Position numbers and translations under genes: made by a program. From assembly GCA_018398815.1 (NCBI GenBank), contig CM031616.1, positions 74,921,951 to 74,985,950 of the forward strand: a DNA stretch of 64,000 bases. Direction: 5' to 3'. Source of the stretch: Conus ventricosus. Taxonomy: Eukaryota; Mollusca; Gastropoda; Neogastropoda; Conidae. Numbering within the stretch: the stretch's first letter is position 1; each line of letters starts with the position of its first letter. The notes under the pieces are model-generated. The model searched no databases, was not told the DNA's origin, and saw only the letters and a list, made by a program, of their open reading frames with translations. Below are positions 1 to 11,456 of the stretch, piece by piece.

Positions 1-538
1 CGTTACCTAAGGCCAAGGATCCAACCCTGATCCCCTCAAAAGCTGTAATCATCTAATACAAAATGTGGTGAAGGATGAATAAACCAAAAAAAAAAATTTT
101 AATGCTTACCCCATCCGGCTCGTGGAGGAAGTAGGAATGAGACAGCTCAGCAGTGTTGGCCTCAAGACCTATTGAAAGGCGTTACCACTGGTCGACCAAC
201 GAGAGCCCTGATGTCACCCGCTTCGCCTAGCTAAGTCCCCTCCTCTAGCACACTAAATAGAACTCCTAAAAATACTAACAGGGGAGGAGAACTCCGGCAG
301 ACCTACTAGAGTTAGTTCCCCTCGCATTTGCCCTCGAGACGGGCGACAGAAAGGTGAATTGAGTGATGCGCGTAAAGCACGAGGGTTTCTTAGAATCAAC
401 CTGAACATGACACTGGTTTCTGGGATGAACAGAGAGGTCCTTCGATCGCAAGAAAAAAAAAAAAAAAACTACCTGACAGTGGAAAAAAGTTTCAGTCGAG
501 GCCTTCACGCCTGTCAGATGTGTCAGACAGTCGTGACA
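1..538 (-). repeat. 3' LTR of the gypsy element (cut by the window edge)
   Basis: The segment matches the 5' LTR at about 8040-8487, including the stretch around the 'gacgggcgacagaaaggtga' block. Its inner border is the TGTCACGA start (read on minus) at 538, next to a short G-rich stretch that may be the polypurine tract. The outer part lies outside the window. Confidence 0.8.
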
Positions 539-559
539 AACCCCCGACCTAAGCCTTTT

Positions 560-1850
560 TCTTACTGAAAGACAACAAGACAGGGACTGTCCACAGACTA
601 AAAAGGAGTGTTACACAGACAGCCTATTCTTCCATAGACACCGGGGGGAAGACACTCAATGCATCTGGCAAACCCCAGTTTCTGAACTCCTTGATGGCTC
701 TGAAAGTGAAAGTGTGAGCTTGGAGCTTCCATGGCCAACGCCATGAGTCTTTTACTTACGGGCTGGATCTGCAAGGTAACTGAGAGGTGGTGGTCGCTCA
801 TCGACCACGAATGCCTGCCATAGAGGAGGGGTAGAAATCGCCGAATGCCCCAAACTACGGCGAAACACTCCAGCTCAAAGGTGTGAAATCGACGTCTGGT
901 GTCAGATAACTATTTGCTGGCGTAGGCGACGGGCTGAGACCCTGCCCCCTGGTCTTGCAAACAGCACTGCGCCTAACCCTCGCCAAGGCATCCGTCCTCA
1001 GGACATGGGTAACTCTGGGTAGGAAGCACCAAAACAGGTCTGGAGCAAAGCTTGTCCTTCAGGGTGATAAATGCCTCCTCACAAGCCATCCCAAGTAACC
1101 GACGATGGAGGCCTCCCTTGGTCTTTTCAGTCAAAGGCCAAGGCCTATCACGGCGAAAACCAGGTATAAACCGTCTAATAGTAGCCAGCCAACTCAAAGA
1201 ATCCACCACGGGTTTTAAAAAAAGTTTGTTTCTCGTGGGTTGGCTTCTCCATCCCCTGCTGCCTGACCCAGCTGTCTTCCTCTGGAAGCATGAACTCCCC
1301 AGCCTAATAATGACCCTGAAGGGCGATCTCCTGTTGGCCCAAGACCCACTTTGTTGGTCTAGCTGCCAACCGTACCTCTCTGAGCCTACCCAGGAGAGCT
1401 CCTCAGTGACATCTGTTGGTCTTCCCATGAAGGCTAGCCACTAACTACATCATCCATGAAATTGTGAAGATACGGACTTTGGAGAGCGCCAGGACAGACT
1501 CCATAACCCTACTGAAAATTGCCCCAGGCAGTTTTCAGGCCGAAAGGCATTGACCTCCATTGAAAACGGTCCTCCTGAGTAGAAAAGGCAGTGACCGGCC
1601 TTGCTAGCAGGTGCCATAGGAATCATGCCAGTAACCTTTGGTTAGGTCAGCTTGGAAAAGTATTGTGCCCTTTGGAGTGGCAAAAAATTAGTCAATATCT
1701 GGTAATGGTTCGGCATCGAACTTCAGACCAATTTAGTCGCTGTACTCAATACAGAAGCTGATCCTGCCGTCTTTTTCCTTACGACGGACAATCGGGGCCG
1801 AGTATGGGGAAACAGCTGGCCTCTATGACCCAACTGCAACATGCTTGGCA
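560..1850 (-). pseudogene. gypsy reverse transcriptase and RNase H remnant
   Basis: Read on minus, 1740-1815 encodes an RT block of the form SPYSAPIVRRKEKDG followed by FCIEYSD, the usual first palm motif of Ty3/gypsy RT. Next come an FDAEPLPD block (~1700), a decayed TKGYW block (~1640), a degraded active-site DD near 1455, and a YRRFIPGF-type connection ending in CEEAFITLKDKL (~1040-1200). From about 1000 to 600 an RNase H-like stretch with a VLLQDQG-type element is recognisable. Several stops and frameshifts break the frame, so no active enzyme is encoded. It lies directly upstream of the 3' LTR, downstream of the integrase. Confidence 0.8.
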
Positions 1851-3340
1851 CTACCTCATCTTTGATCACCCGTTTGTTGTGGAATAAAGTATTGCTTCAC
1901 CCAACAGGCCTGGTCAGACTCAAGACGAGATTGCACTCACCGACCAGAACATTGCAGGGGAAGGTCAGTGAGGATATCTGGTATTCTCGAACAGCAGTTT
2001 AAGCTCTGAAACTTCTCGGACCCCAATGACGTTTGTTGATTTCACATCAAGTCCAGCATCCTTCCTGTTGGAGTGAAGGAGGGGAATACCTTGAGCTCCG
2101 GCGTTTTCGACTTCTTGGAACTCGTCCATCCCCATGGAGTGAGCAGGCACACAATCTTTCTCTCCAGTGATATCTCTTCAACTGGTAGCGGTATAACTTG
2201 GTTTACCACGTTACATAATTCTGTAGTCCCAGTCTTCCAACCCCTCTCTACGACTTATGTAAGGTCCTGCCATCGAGTTGCAACATATTCTTTTGAGTTG
2301 GGGAGAAGCAGTAACACCTCGACGCCAGCCTCGAACCATCTCTCTCTAGCCTGCGGTCATAGTGCCGTTTGTACCGTTCCTTAGCCTGGCCAGGTACTTC
2401 TGGGCCAACTCACAGGGAGAAGAGACCTAGTTTCTGAGGTCATGAGAATTCAACCCTCAACTTACCAGGCTCGCTGGCGGTTTCCACTTGTGTCCAGTGG
2501 TACCTCAAGATGCCATAGGCCCCCGGATCGTGCTCCGTATAGGAGCCGAATGGAGAAGAATTATCAGAGACTCCTGAGGGCACCTCCCTGAAGGCAAAGA
2601 GGACAGAGGAAATGTACTTGACCCATCTCTTGTGCTTTTCTTGACAGAGTCGGCGCAATGCTTGCTTAGCGTTGCATATATCCGCTCGACAAGGCCATTG
2701 GCCATCGCGTGATAATCTTAGTGGTCCTTCCCCATGAGTTGGAGGGCTGGTGATCACGCTCAGTCATCAGTTGGGAAGTGAACTGGGTCCCCCGTCTGTA
2801 AATGAACCTTCGTCTGGGATTCCTGTACGACAAATTTCCCACAGTGCATCTGCAATGCCTCTGAGTCCCATAGGGCCCTGAAGAGCAACTGCCTCGGGTA
2901 TCTCGTGGGCATAATCCCACTAACACGAGATGTAGCGATGCCCCCGACGGATGAATGAAAGATCGCCCTACCAGTCAACCCCTACCTTTGAAAAAAGAGT
3001 GGCCACTAACGGGCAACCTAGGCGGCACTCTGGTGTTTCCTCTCCCTTTGGAGTCTTGCGTTGACATGAGGGGTCGCATGTCCCGCACAAACTCCACACT
3101 GACATACTGATCCCTGGCCAAAAAAGTCGTGTTGTAATCCTCTCCAGGGTTCGTTGACTCCCATATGCCCTGCCTGGGCGAACTCATACCGTGCTTGAGG
3201 GACCACATGCCTCAAAGACACCGGGTGTTACCCACCTGTCTCACTTGGGTCCTACCGTCCCTGAAACATGCGGTACAGAATGCCACCCTTGATCTGATAT
3301 TGCACTTAACCCACCTCGAGAAGAAGTCCCTTCTGCAAGC
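1851..3340 (-). pseudogene. gypsy integrase remnant plus linker
   Basis: On minus, 3340-2975 resembles the zinc-binding N-terminal part of a Ty3/gypsy integrase (a GGILYRMF-type lead-in, then VVPQARYEFAQAGHMG). Positions 2930-2440 resemble the catalytic core, with GTQFTSQLMTE and, after a frame change, MANGLVERIYATL carrying the catalytic Glu. The Asp usually found before GTQFTS reads as Arg here. From 2440 to 1850 a decayed linker leads into RT. Integrase therefore precedes RT on the coding strand. All frames are interrupted. Confidence 0.75.
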
Positions 3341-3980
3341 TTTCCTCAAGGTGCCTGACCTGATCGTGCAGTTGTAGCCGGATCATAGGCTGCCCGATTC
3401 ACGGCCATCGCAGGACTAGGACCTAAAGGTTTAAGGACAGTTTCAAGCCTCTCGGCCCTGAGCTTGAGCTCTGGTCTCGACAGCCATAGCTGACTCTTGG
3501 GTAATTCGTTCGAGACTCCTGATTTCCTGGTTCTCGATCAACTGTAAATCCAATCAAAAGGGAGTACAGTGCTTAACAAGGGCTACCGCCCACACCTTCC
3601 CCTGGAAGTAAGGCGTGACCTGACCTGAACTTGCACAACAGCCATGTCTCCTTAAACTTGGCCTCACCCCTTGAAACTGACATCCTGTCCTCGTGGTGCA
3701 TATCCTGCGGGCACCATTTCTTCATCCACGAAAACAGTGGAAGCTCCAGTATTCCTTGAGGGCTTCAACAACGGTACCCACCACGACGCTGGAGCCAACT
3801 TAGGTGCCAGAGTATGTTTGTGAGGTACTACCTGCGGCACATGTATGAGGGATCTTTCGCTGGGTATTGGAGGGACTTCTCCGAGGGGAACTACCCTGAG
3901 CATCTTCAAGGCAGCTACCCAGTGTTCACAAAACATGACATAGGTCCATTCCCCGTGGCGCCCCCCGCCCCGAAGCCTAG
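3341..3980 (-). pseudogene. decayed gag-pol junction region (protease expected here)
   Basis: This stretch lies between the Harbinger remnant and the integrase zinc-finger region, where the element's protease should be. A 90-codon minus-strand frame (3936-3664) has an aspartate in a FVDEEMVPAG context, but a standard retropepsin D-S/T-G motif is not clear. The rest (3663-3341) is interrupted and resembles nothing definite. Confidence 0.35.
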
Positions 3981-4244
3981 GGGCCGGTTTTGTGGAATGT
4001 ACAAGCCGTGAACAATTAGTGTCACTGACTATCCCATTTCATGAGTTTGTCATCTGACTTTAAAGTCATGCTTTGAAAAGTTTGCAATTTCAAGCAGTGA
4101 CAACCGAATTTACAACGAAGTCAGCAACAATGATTGCCCTTATTATCAAACGTTACCGACTATTTTTACCCAGGGTTTTTCCCGCGAAGTAAACTTTCTG
4201 TTTCAACCTAGCATGCGCAGTGACTTGTTTACGCAGCATCCATC

Positions 4245-4629
4245 ATGGCAGACGAAACCGGGCAAAAGCAAAACGGCAGAAGAAACCTAATTTCTCTCCT
4301 TCTGAAAAAGGAAGTGCTCTTCATGAAAAAGAATTAATCGCAGGATTGTTGTATTATCGATTTTTACAAACGCTAACACAAACAGAAAAAAAGGAGAAAT
4401 GGTGAGTATCGCCGAAAAGTGAATGCTGATGGAGCCAACTGCCGTACCTGCGAGCAAGTTAAAAAAAAAACGGTTTAAAGATGCCAAAAAGCAATACCTT
4501 GACTTCAAGCGAGAAGTCGGCAAAACTGGAGGCGGAACACCTCCTGTACCTGTTCCCTTTGAGGACATCATCGCCGAAATCATTGGCGAAAATACTGGCC
4601 TTGCAGATGGTATTCCAGGAGGTAAGTAA
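4245..4629 (+). pseudogene. Harbinger Myb/SANT-like DNA-binding protein remnant
   Basis: An ATG at 4245 opens a lysine-rich frame that is soon broken. From 4423 a 68-codon frame continues with KKKRFKDAKKQYLDFKREV, then a TGGGTPPVPVPFED stretch and a final GIPGG. This is the usual layout of the Harbinger accessory protein: a Myb-like helix ending in a K-rich segment, a TGGG-P linker and a GIxGG tail. It would help the transposase bind the element ends. The frame breaks show it is decayed. Confidence 0.6.
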
Positions 4630-4971
4630 CGATCGATCACCCTGCACACTGTACTTTGATCGATTCTGATCATGTCACCGATCGCATTTTGGTATGTTCC
4701 AATGGCATAAAACCGAAGAGCAACACACTTGTAAACAGGGTTGCAGCGTGATTCCTCTTTTCTCCACTTTGGGTCTGAGTCTATGCTCAATGAGATCAGT
4801 CAAATAATATATGGTTGCGAGATGAAAACGAAATTTCTTGTAAATCCTCTCGTCGTCAAAAGTTTTCAACGGGTTAATCCTTTCTCGAATTCTTCTTCTT
4901 CTTCTCAGACTCGACGGTTCCGCATGTACGCGAGGGCAGCCATTTTGTTTCGTTGTCATTCGATTGTCCAC
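4580..4971 (-). pseudogene. Harbinger (HARBI1-like) transposase N-terminal fragment
   Basis: On minus, the start at 4971 leads to RRRRRIRERINPL, then FDDERIYKKFRF and IYYLTDLIEHRL, the conserved N-terminal blocks of HARBI1-type transposases. After a one-base frame change the helix-turn-helix part ALRFYAIGTYQNAIGDM and STVCRVIDR follows (about 4730-4640). The DDE catalytic domain is absent; the element ends first. The piece is a non-functional remnant. Confidence 0.7.
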
Positions 4972-5150
4972 CGAAATCGAGGGTGTAAATTTCTAGCTTT
5001 AGTCACTGGTTTTCACCCCACTGACAACGGTTGTCAGCGGTTGTGCATCGCGGACTTTTATTGTCAGTGAAATTGTCAGTGGATTGTCAGCCTATTGTCA
5101 TTGTCTGCCGATTGTAAGCTGATTGTACACGGTTGAACATTCCACCCCAG

Positions 5151-6480
5151 GATTGAGAGTTCCTACTCTGAGAGCTAGCACTAGACTCGTCAGTAGGTCC
5201 CTTTGGACGTTGTGAGTCCCTTTGAACTTGCGACAGTCCCTTTTGATGTGACCCGACGCCCACAATAAAAACAGCCGGAGTTGGGGTTAGAATTCTTCCT
5301 TACAGTTTGGTCCTGAGAGAAAGTAGGGGAAAGGGCAGGCTTTTCCTCTGAACTTGGAGTTGAGGTCCTAGCGGCTTTCTCGGCTTTGGCCCCTTGCCTA
5401 GCTTCTGCAAAAGTCTCTGCTAATTCGACCGCGGCTTTGAACGTAGTAGGTTTCTGTTCCTTTATCCTTATCTGCAACTCTTCGGAAGCAACATTGAGGA
5501 GCTGCTCTAACAGGACCAAATCTTTAAGGGGTAACCCAGAAACTTGGAGCCAATGCTCCAATGTTCTCCGCAGTCGTTCACCGAACTGGGTAAAGGTCTC
5601 ATCGCCTTTTTTCCTCATTTCCCTGAACCTACGTCTGTAGGAATCAGGTCCTAACCGGAAATGCTTCAATAAAGCCATTCTGAAAGCTGGAAAATCTGCG
5701 CCGGGTGGGAGCGAGTTGAATGCTTCCCTGGCCTTACCCTTAACAGAACCTGATAGGTGCAGCACCATGTCCGCCTCTGACATTCCACACATATGAGCTA
5801 CAGTTTCAAAATGGTCAAGGAATTCTTCAACATCTTCATCATGCTGAAGTTCGGGCATCTTTAACTTGGGAAGAGGTTTAGTTTCACGACCCCCCTCCCT
5901 CTCGCTTAGGGATAACTTGTCCAAAATCAGTTCTAACTCCCCTCTCCTCTCCTGTTCTCTCACCCTTTCCTGCTCGAACCGTTGTTCCTCCTGCCATCTC
6001 TCTCTCCTCAATCTCTCCTCTCTCTGCATTTCCCTCGCCAACCTCTGTTCCTCCCTTATTCTCTCCCTCTCCTCTCTCCTCTCCCTCTCCCGGCGTTCTT
6101 CCCTCATCCTATCCCTCTCTCTCTCTTCTTGCATAAACATCAAGAGAGGTGTTAGGTCCGTGCCTTTGGAGAGAGAGGGGAGAAGTATCTCGGGAGTCAG
6201 AGGAGTCTGCAGACTTGTAGCACCATGAGCGGCCTCAGACCGAAGAGTACTCATAAAGGCGGCTCTTCTGGCAGCTTCGTCTCTTCTGGCCTTAATTTGT
6301 TTCGACAAACTGTCCCAATCCAGATCGACTGCCCCCATACCTGTGGGGGTTGTGCGTAGGGGTGCTGGGTGCGGTGCTATACACAACCGAACTAGTCGTC
6401 ACTACATTAGTAGAAACTGCCGTCACTATCTTGTGCTGCGACCGTGTCACAGGTCTTGACGGTCTAGGATCGCTCGCCAT
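5151..6480 (-). pseudogene. gag: gypsy Gag (capsid-like) polyprotein, two frameshifts
   Basis: The likely start is the ATG at 6480 (MASDPRPSRP...), giving a Ser/Thr/Pro-rich N-terminus. A frame change near 6350-6370 leads into the long frame 6386-5190. That frame holds an Arg/Glu-rich coiled coil (about residues 80-155) and then the retrotransposon capsid region beginning LPKLKMPELQHDEDVEEFLDHF, followed by helices ending near 5400. A CCHC zinc knuckle starts with CFYCG at about 5270. A single-base shift inside it puts the His and final Cys (GHIKRDCRK) into another frame. The protein would package element RNA in cytoplasmic particles. An in-knuckle frameshift could be mutation or sequencing error. 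The Harbinger insertion follows immediately downstream. Confidence 0.8.
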
Positions 6481-6717
6481 GACCCCAACTAAAAAAAAAA
6501 CAGGCACCTGGGAGGAAAGTACGGGCTGTGAAACAGGGTACTAACGCTAACGGGAGAAGCCAAGTCTTGAGTTCACCCGACCAAGTCGACACCCTTCAGC
6601 CACCTAGTAGTGATTGTGAGGAACTGGCAAAGCAAGCGCTGAAACGGTCTCTGGGCAGACCGGCGGAGCCAGGCAGAGCTCCCCACCAACAATGAGAGGG
6701 GCTCGGAATATCTGAGA

Positions 6718-6735
6718 ATCCTGGACGAGCCCCCA
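6718..6735 (-). other. primer-binding site, tRNA-Pro type
   Basis: On minus the site reads TGGGGGCTCGTCCAGGAT, complementary to the 3' end of tRNA-Pro at 17 of 18 positions as recalled (one A for G). It lies five bases from the LTR edge at 6741, where a minus-strand primer site belongs. Confidence 0.7.
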
Positions 6736-6740
6736 CAAGA

Positions 6741-8487
6741 TGTCACGTGCCCCACCAGCGACCCCTAGGAAGACAGCAACACCCCCTCCCGATCACCGGC
6801 AGCAGACTCCACACTGACTCACACCTTTCACCCCTCCAGCAAAACGACGTAACAGCATCTGCCTCTCCAGGAGCCCAATTCAAAAGGGGAACCTTTTAAT
6901 GCCAATTGACCCTATTAATTCCAAGCGGTACCAAGAGACCAACCGACACGCCAGGAATATTTAAATACAGTTCTCTGGGTGGGAAGTCTAGGGTAATAAC
7001 ACAATAAAAAAAAAAAAAAAACTTTGGGGACCTCAGTCGGCCGCGGCCAGGGACCTGTAGCAACGAGTGAGAGAAAACGACAGGTAAGGGAAACCATGGG
7101 AGTCTCCTCATCAACATTACCCATATGAATATATACATTAAACTCAAACGCAATCATCATAGCATATCAATAACAACGAAAAAAACAATGAGTCTTCTCC
7201 AAATGTGCATAAATTGGTGACTATACGAATCGTGTGTGTTGGTGCAAGTTCAATCCCATAGCGTCGCTGTCCTTAGCAGATGAACACCAAAAGTCGCAGC
7301 TTGGCACAGAATGGGGCAATTGGTCTCTGTTTAGTCTCTTAAGCTGTCTTGGCGCTTGGACTTAGGGGACGTCCATGACTGGGCACGCTGGTTTTTTAAA
7401 TGACACACAGATTCACTAGACGATCACATGCACGTACGTGACGGAACGACGAACGATGAGACGGTTTGGAGTGACACAAAACTATGGTGGTGTGGATGGC
7501 GCTGGTGATGGTTCGCACTCCTCCTGTCGACTCCCACCCCAGTCCGCGCCGCTGCAGTCGAGAACTCTTGAAGCGGTGCTGCGCGGGACTGGGGGGGGGG
7601 GGGGTGGGGGGTGGGGAAGGAAAGAGAGGAACAACGGGGACGGAGAGTGCCGGATGGGCTGTTCCAGGACAGGGATGTAGAACCCTCTGAGGCCGGGCCG
7701 TGCAGGCTTCTCCTCGACGGTCCCCTGGTTACGCTGCCCACCTGTAGCGAGGACCCAGCGACCTGCGGCAGCTCGTCCCTCCCGGGCCCAGACTAAGGCT
7801 GCGAGCCACTTGCTCCAAAGCCCTGGAACAGAGAGCTATAACCCGGGCTACGATATGTCCAACCCCACCGATGCATACTAGGTGTGTAGAAATGTCCATT
7901 TGCACACATCCAATACACACCCACGCAAAAACAACCACAACAAAAATATCGACTATTTCCCGTTCACCGCAAAGCCGTCGTCACGCAAATAAAACCCCAA
8001 ATCCAGATTCCAAGGAAGCAAGGAGGGAATCCGAGCCATGTACGGGTAGGAATGAGACAGCTCCGCAGTGTTGGCCTCAAGACCTATTGAAAGGTGTTAC
8101 CACTGGTCGATGAGAACCAAGTAGCATATGAGGCCCCTCTCGGAGGGACGACCAACGAGAGCCTTTTGTAACCCGCTTCGCCTAGCTGAGTCCCCTATTC
8201 TAGCACACGTAAATAGAACTCTTAAATACTAACAGGGGAGGAGAACTCCGGCAGACATACTAGAGTTAGTTCCCCTCGCATTTGCCCTCGAGACGGGCGA
8301 CAGAAAGGTGAATTGAGTGATGCGCGTAAAGCACGAGGGTTTCTTAGAATCAACCTGAACATGACACTGGTTTCTGGATGAACAGAGAGGTCTTCGAGCG
8401 CAAGAAAAAAAACAAAGTACCTGACAGTGGAAAAAAGTTTCAGGTCGAGGCCTTCACGCCTGTCTGTGTGTCAGACAGGTCGTGACA
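6741..8487 (-). repeat. 5' LTR of the gypsy element (1.75 kb)
   Basis: Bounded by TGTCACGTG at 6741 and GTCGTGACA ending at 8487. The distal 450 bases match the window's first 538 bases. A G-rich run lies near 7590-7620. Open frames inside are not conserved and not considered genes. The five bases outside (tgaat) may be a target duplication, but the partner copy is outside the window. Confidence 0.8.
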
Positions 8488-8660
8488 TGAATTTTCGTTG
8501 TTTTATTCGTTTATGTCTCACCTGAAAAAGACCTAAGAGGTCGAAACGCGTTGTGTTTTGTGACTCGTTTGTCCACGTTCTCTGGCGGTTCGCTAACATT
8601 TATTTAAGATTTCTTTTAAAATATTCAGATATGAATCCAGGCTAAAGCAGCTTACCGTTA
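8488..8660 (+). mobile_element. Penelope/retrozyme-like repeat fragment with degenerate hammerhead motif
   Basis: The core 'cctgaaaaagacctaagagg' continues as tcgaaacgcg (8521-8550). It has a GACCT/AGGTC stem between a CTGA-type box and a CGAAAC box, as in minimal type I hammerhead ribozymes, but the canonical CTGATGA is CTGAAAA here. The following bases (tttgtccacgttctctggcggt, near 8570-8592) resemble the terminal direct repeat of the element at 48136-48961, so both belong to one family. The gypsy LTR cut it at 8488. Confidence 0.5.
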
Positions 8661-8811
8661 TGCCGGTAGATTAGAATGGGATTAAAGTGATGGTCACTTA
8701 TTGGCATCTCATTAATTAAATAAAATGTGCATGCAAAGATTAGTATACAACACTACCTCCACACACTTTTAATGACATTCTAAAAACAACACACACATTT
8801 ATGCCCCCCCC
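8661..8811. other. AT-rich spacer with a poly-C run
   Basis: No gene or known element is seen. A C run (about 8803-8817) leads into the (CA)n block. Confidence 0.5.
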
Positions 8812-8820
8812 CCCCCCTCC

Positions 8821-8855
<35 letters not shown>

Positions 8856-9036
8856 GGCCCCTTTTACATGCGTTTTGTCTTTGTTTGTTTGTATTCCTGT
8901 TCGTTTGTCTCTTGTTTTTGTCTAAGATCACTGTAAAGAGGATAGACATTAAATTAAAGAACGAACGAACACACACACGCACACACGCACACGCACACAC
9001 ACACGCACACGCACACACACTACAACCGAGCACGAT

Positions 9037-9079
<43 letters not shown>

Positions 9080-9199
9080 CACACACACACACACAAACGC
9101 GCGTGCGTGCGTTCACAGACACATACGTACCTACAGACAGACAGACATTTAGACAGACAGAAAGGCACATTCGAGCACGCGCGCAAAGGCATGCAGGAG

Positions 9200-9259
<60 letters not shown>

Positions 9260-9371
9260 GGCCCCTTTTACATGTGTTTTGTCTTTGTTTGTTTGTATGC
9301 CTGTTCGTTTGTCTCTTGTTTTTGTCTAAGATCACTGTAAAGTGGATAGACATTAAATTAAAGAACGAACG

Positions 9372-9409
<38 letters not shown>

Positions 9410-9440
9410 ACACACACACAAACACAAACACACAGTGAAT
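8812..9440. repeat. (CA)n/(CAGA)n microsatellite cluster with a duplicated 110-bp block
   Basis: Blocks of (CA)n, (CGCA)n and (CAGA)n surround two copies of a unique block starting 'ccggccccttttacatg' and ending 'aagaacgaacgaac' (about 8853-8970 and 9259-9375), offset by about 406 bases. The whole unit is a tandem duplication. Cys/Val- and Thr/His-rich frames here are repeat translations, not genes. Confidence 0.85.
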
Positions 9441-9479
9441 GAGTGATATGAGTTACAGAGCAAAGAGATTGAGAGTTGG

Positions 9480-9480
9480 G

Positions 9481-9523
<43 letters not shown>

Positions 9524-9600
9524 GAGAGAGAGAGAGAGGGAGTGAATAAGAGAGAGAGAGAGAGAGAGACAGAGAGACAGAGAGAGAGAGAGACAGAGAG

Positions 9601-9676
<76 letters not shown>

Positions 9677-9722
9677 CCTGTATCATTTACGGACTTGTCA
9701 TCTGTCGAGTCTACCTTCTCTT

Positions 9723-9792
<70 letters not shown>

Positions 9793-9867
9793 CCTGTATC
9801 ATTTACGGACTTGTCATCTGTCGTGTCTACCTTCTCTTCTGCTCACCATGTTTGTCATGAACACTAC

Positions 9868-9957
<90 letters not shown>

Positions 9958-10047
9958 GTCACCTATATCATTTACGTACTTGTCATCTGTCGAGTCTACC
10001 TTCTGTTCTACTCACCGTATTTGTCATGAACACTACAACAGAGAAAG

Positions 10048-10126
<79 letters not shown>

Positions 10127-10208
10127 TGTATCATTTACGGACTTGTCATCTGTCGTGTCTACCTTCTCTTCTGCTCACCATATTTGTCATGAACACTACA
10201 ACAGAGAG

Positions 10209-10294
<86 letters not shown>

Positions 10295-10367
10295 ACCAAT
10301 ATCATTTACGGACTTATTTGTCGAGTCTACCTTCTCTTCTGCTCACCATGTTTGTCATGAACACTAC

Positions 10368-10437
<70 letters not shown>

Positions 10438-10438
10438 C
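9480..10438. repeat. compound satellite: (GA)n tracts alternating with an ~82-bp unit
   Basis: Five copies of a unit beginning 'gtcacctgtatcatttacgg' and ending 'catgaacactacaaca' (near 9674, 9790, 9958, 10122, 10292) are each separated by 60-110 bases of (GA)n. The first copy is shortened. Two more copies lie at 11198-11456. The constant pairing of unit and microsatellite shows both spread together. Confidence 0.9.
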
Positions 10439-10783
10439 TGAACCTTCTGTGTAAAGATGTTGAGAATATTTCTCCTGTATATGTATCTTTAGAAAATAAT
10501 ATAAAATATTTGGTTGGTTGGTCAGTTTTGCTCACATCAGTGTGATCAAGATCAAAATGTGCCCCGTTTCTTTTCCAAGCTGACAAAGAAATCAAGGCCA
10601 CATTCGCTAATGTTTCAGAACTGACTGTCGACTCTTTCAAAAGATTTCTGTACAAGAACCAATGGTGGAATATAACAAAACAGGATAATGAGATTCAGGT
10701 TTTATAGCAATCTCATTTTCGGGGGTAGAGAGGAGGTAGAAAGAGAGAGACCGAGAGAGAACTCAGAACTCAGAGACAGAGAC

Positions 10784-10814
<31 letters not shown>

Positions 10815-11197
10815 AACACATTTTTTTTTCATTTGACGTACTCCACACACTAACAAAAGCATAGATCAGTGCCATCGCATTCTGCAAGGAGAATTTCTAA
10901 ATTAAATTACATGTTTTATAAATTGCAGTTTTGGTCAAGTTTCGAAATTGTCATCGTTTTAAAAGAAAAGGAAAAAACAACCATATTTTTTTCGGGGGGG
11001 GGGGGGGGGGTAGGGGGTGGGGGGAGTCGTCGTTCTTCAGTCTGAGCAGGACATCGTCGTTTTTGTGTACGTTCCGTGGAGTTGCTGTTTATATTTAGTT
11101 TACCATCGTCGAACATCACCATCAAATTATCACGCCATACTGGGAGATCCCCAGGCGAAGTCGAGTAAAGCAGAAGTAATCGAAAGAAAAATTGGAG
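10439..11197. other. unique spacer with a short (GA)n and a poly-G
   Basis: No gene is supported. It contains a (GA)n tract (10740-10813) and a G run (10994-11010). It separates the two blocks of the compound satellite. Confidence 0.5.
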
Positions 11198-11276
11198 AGT
11201 CACCTGTATCATTTACGTACCTTCATCTGTCGAGTTTACCTTCTCTTCTGCTCACCATATTTGTCATGAACACTAC

Positions 11277-11340
<64 letters not shown>

Positions 11341-11456
11341 GAGAGAGAGAGAGAGAAGAAAGAGACAGAGAGAGTCACCAATATCATTTACGTACTTGTC
11401 ATCTGTCGAGTCTACCTTCTGTTCTGCTCACCGTATTTGTCATGAACACTACAACA
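11198..11456. repeat. second block of the compound (GA)n/82-bp satellite
   Basis: Two copies of the same 82-bp unit (11198-11280, 11375-11456) flank a (GA)n tract, in the same orientation as the 9480-10438 block. Confidence 0.85.

Larger units (their letters stand above)
3981..5150. mobile_element. PIF/Harbinger DNA transposon, internally deleted, inserted in the gypsy element
   Basis: The segment carries the two genes typical of Harbinger elements on opposite strands: a HARBI1-like transposase N-terminus (minus) and a Myb/SANT-like DNA-binding protein (plus). The borders are inverted repeats: GTGGAATGTACAAGCCGTG at about 3992 and, on the other strand, GTGGAATGTTCAACCGTG ending near 5145. 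A clear three-base target duplication was not found. The transposase lacks its catalytic half, so the copy is non-autonomous. A degenerate 'attgtcagtgga' tandem motif fills 5057-5135. Confidence 0.7.
1..8487 (-). mobile_element. Ty3/gypsy LTR retrotransposon, decayed, Gmr1-like domain order
   Basis: Read on the minus strand, the order is 5' LTR (6741-8487), tRNA-Pro-like primer site, gag, integrase, reverse transcriptase, RNase H, then 3' LTR (538 down to beyond the window edge). Both LTRs start and end TGTCACG...CGTGACA, and positions 150-538 match 8040-8487 closely. The 5' LTR has about 35 bases near 8111-8150 that the 3' LTR lacks, so the copy is not recent. Coding parts carry many stops and frameshifts, and a Harbinger-type fragment sits between gag and pol. 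Integrase before RT is unusual for Ty3/gypsy but known from the Gmr1 group. Confidence 0.85.

Noticed and set aside
9476..10545. Long Glu/Arg-rich frames
   Set aside because: They translate (GA)n repeats.
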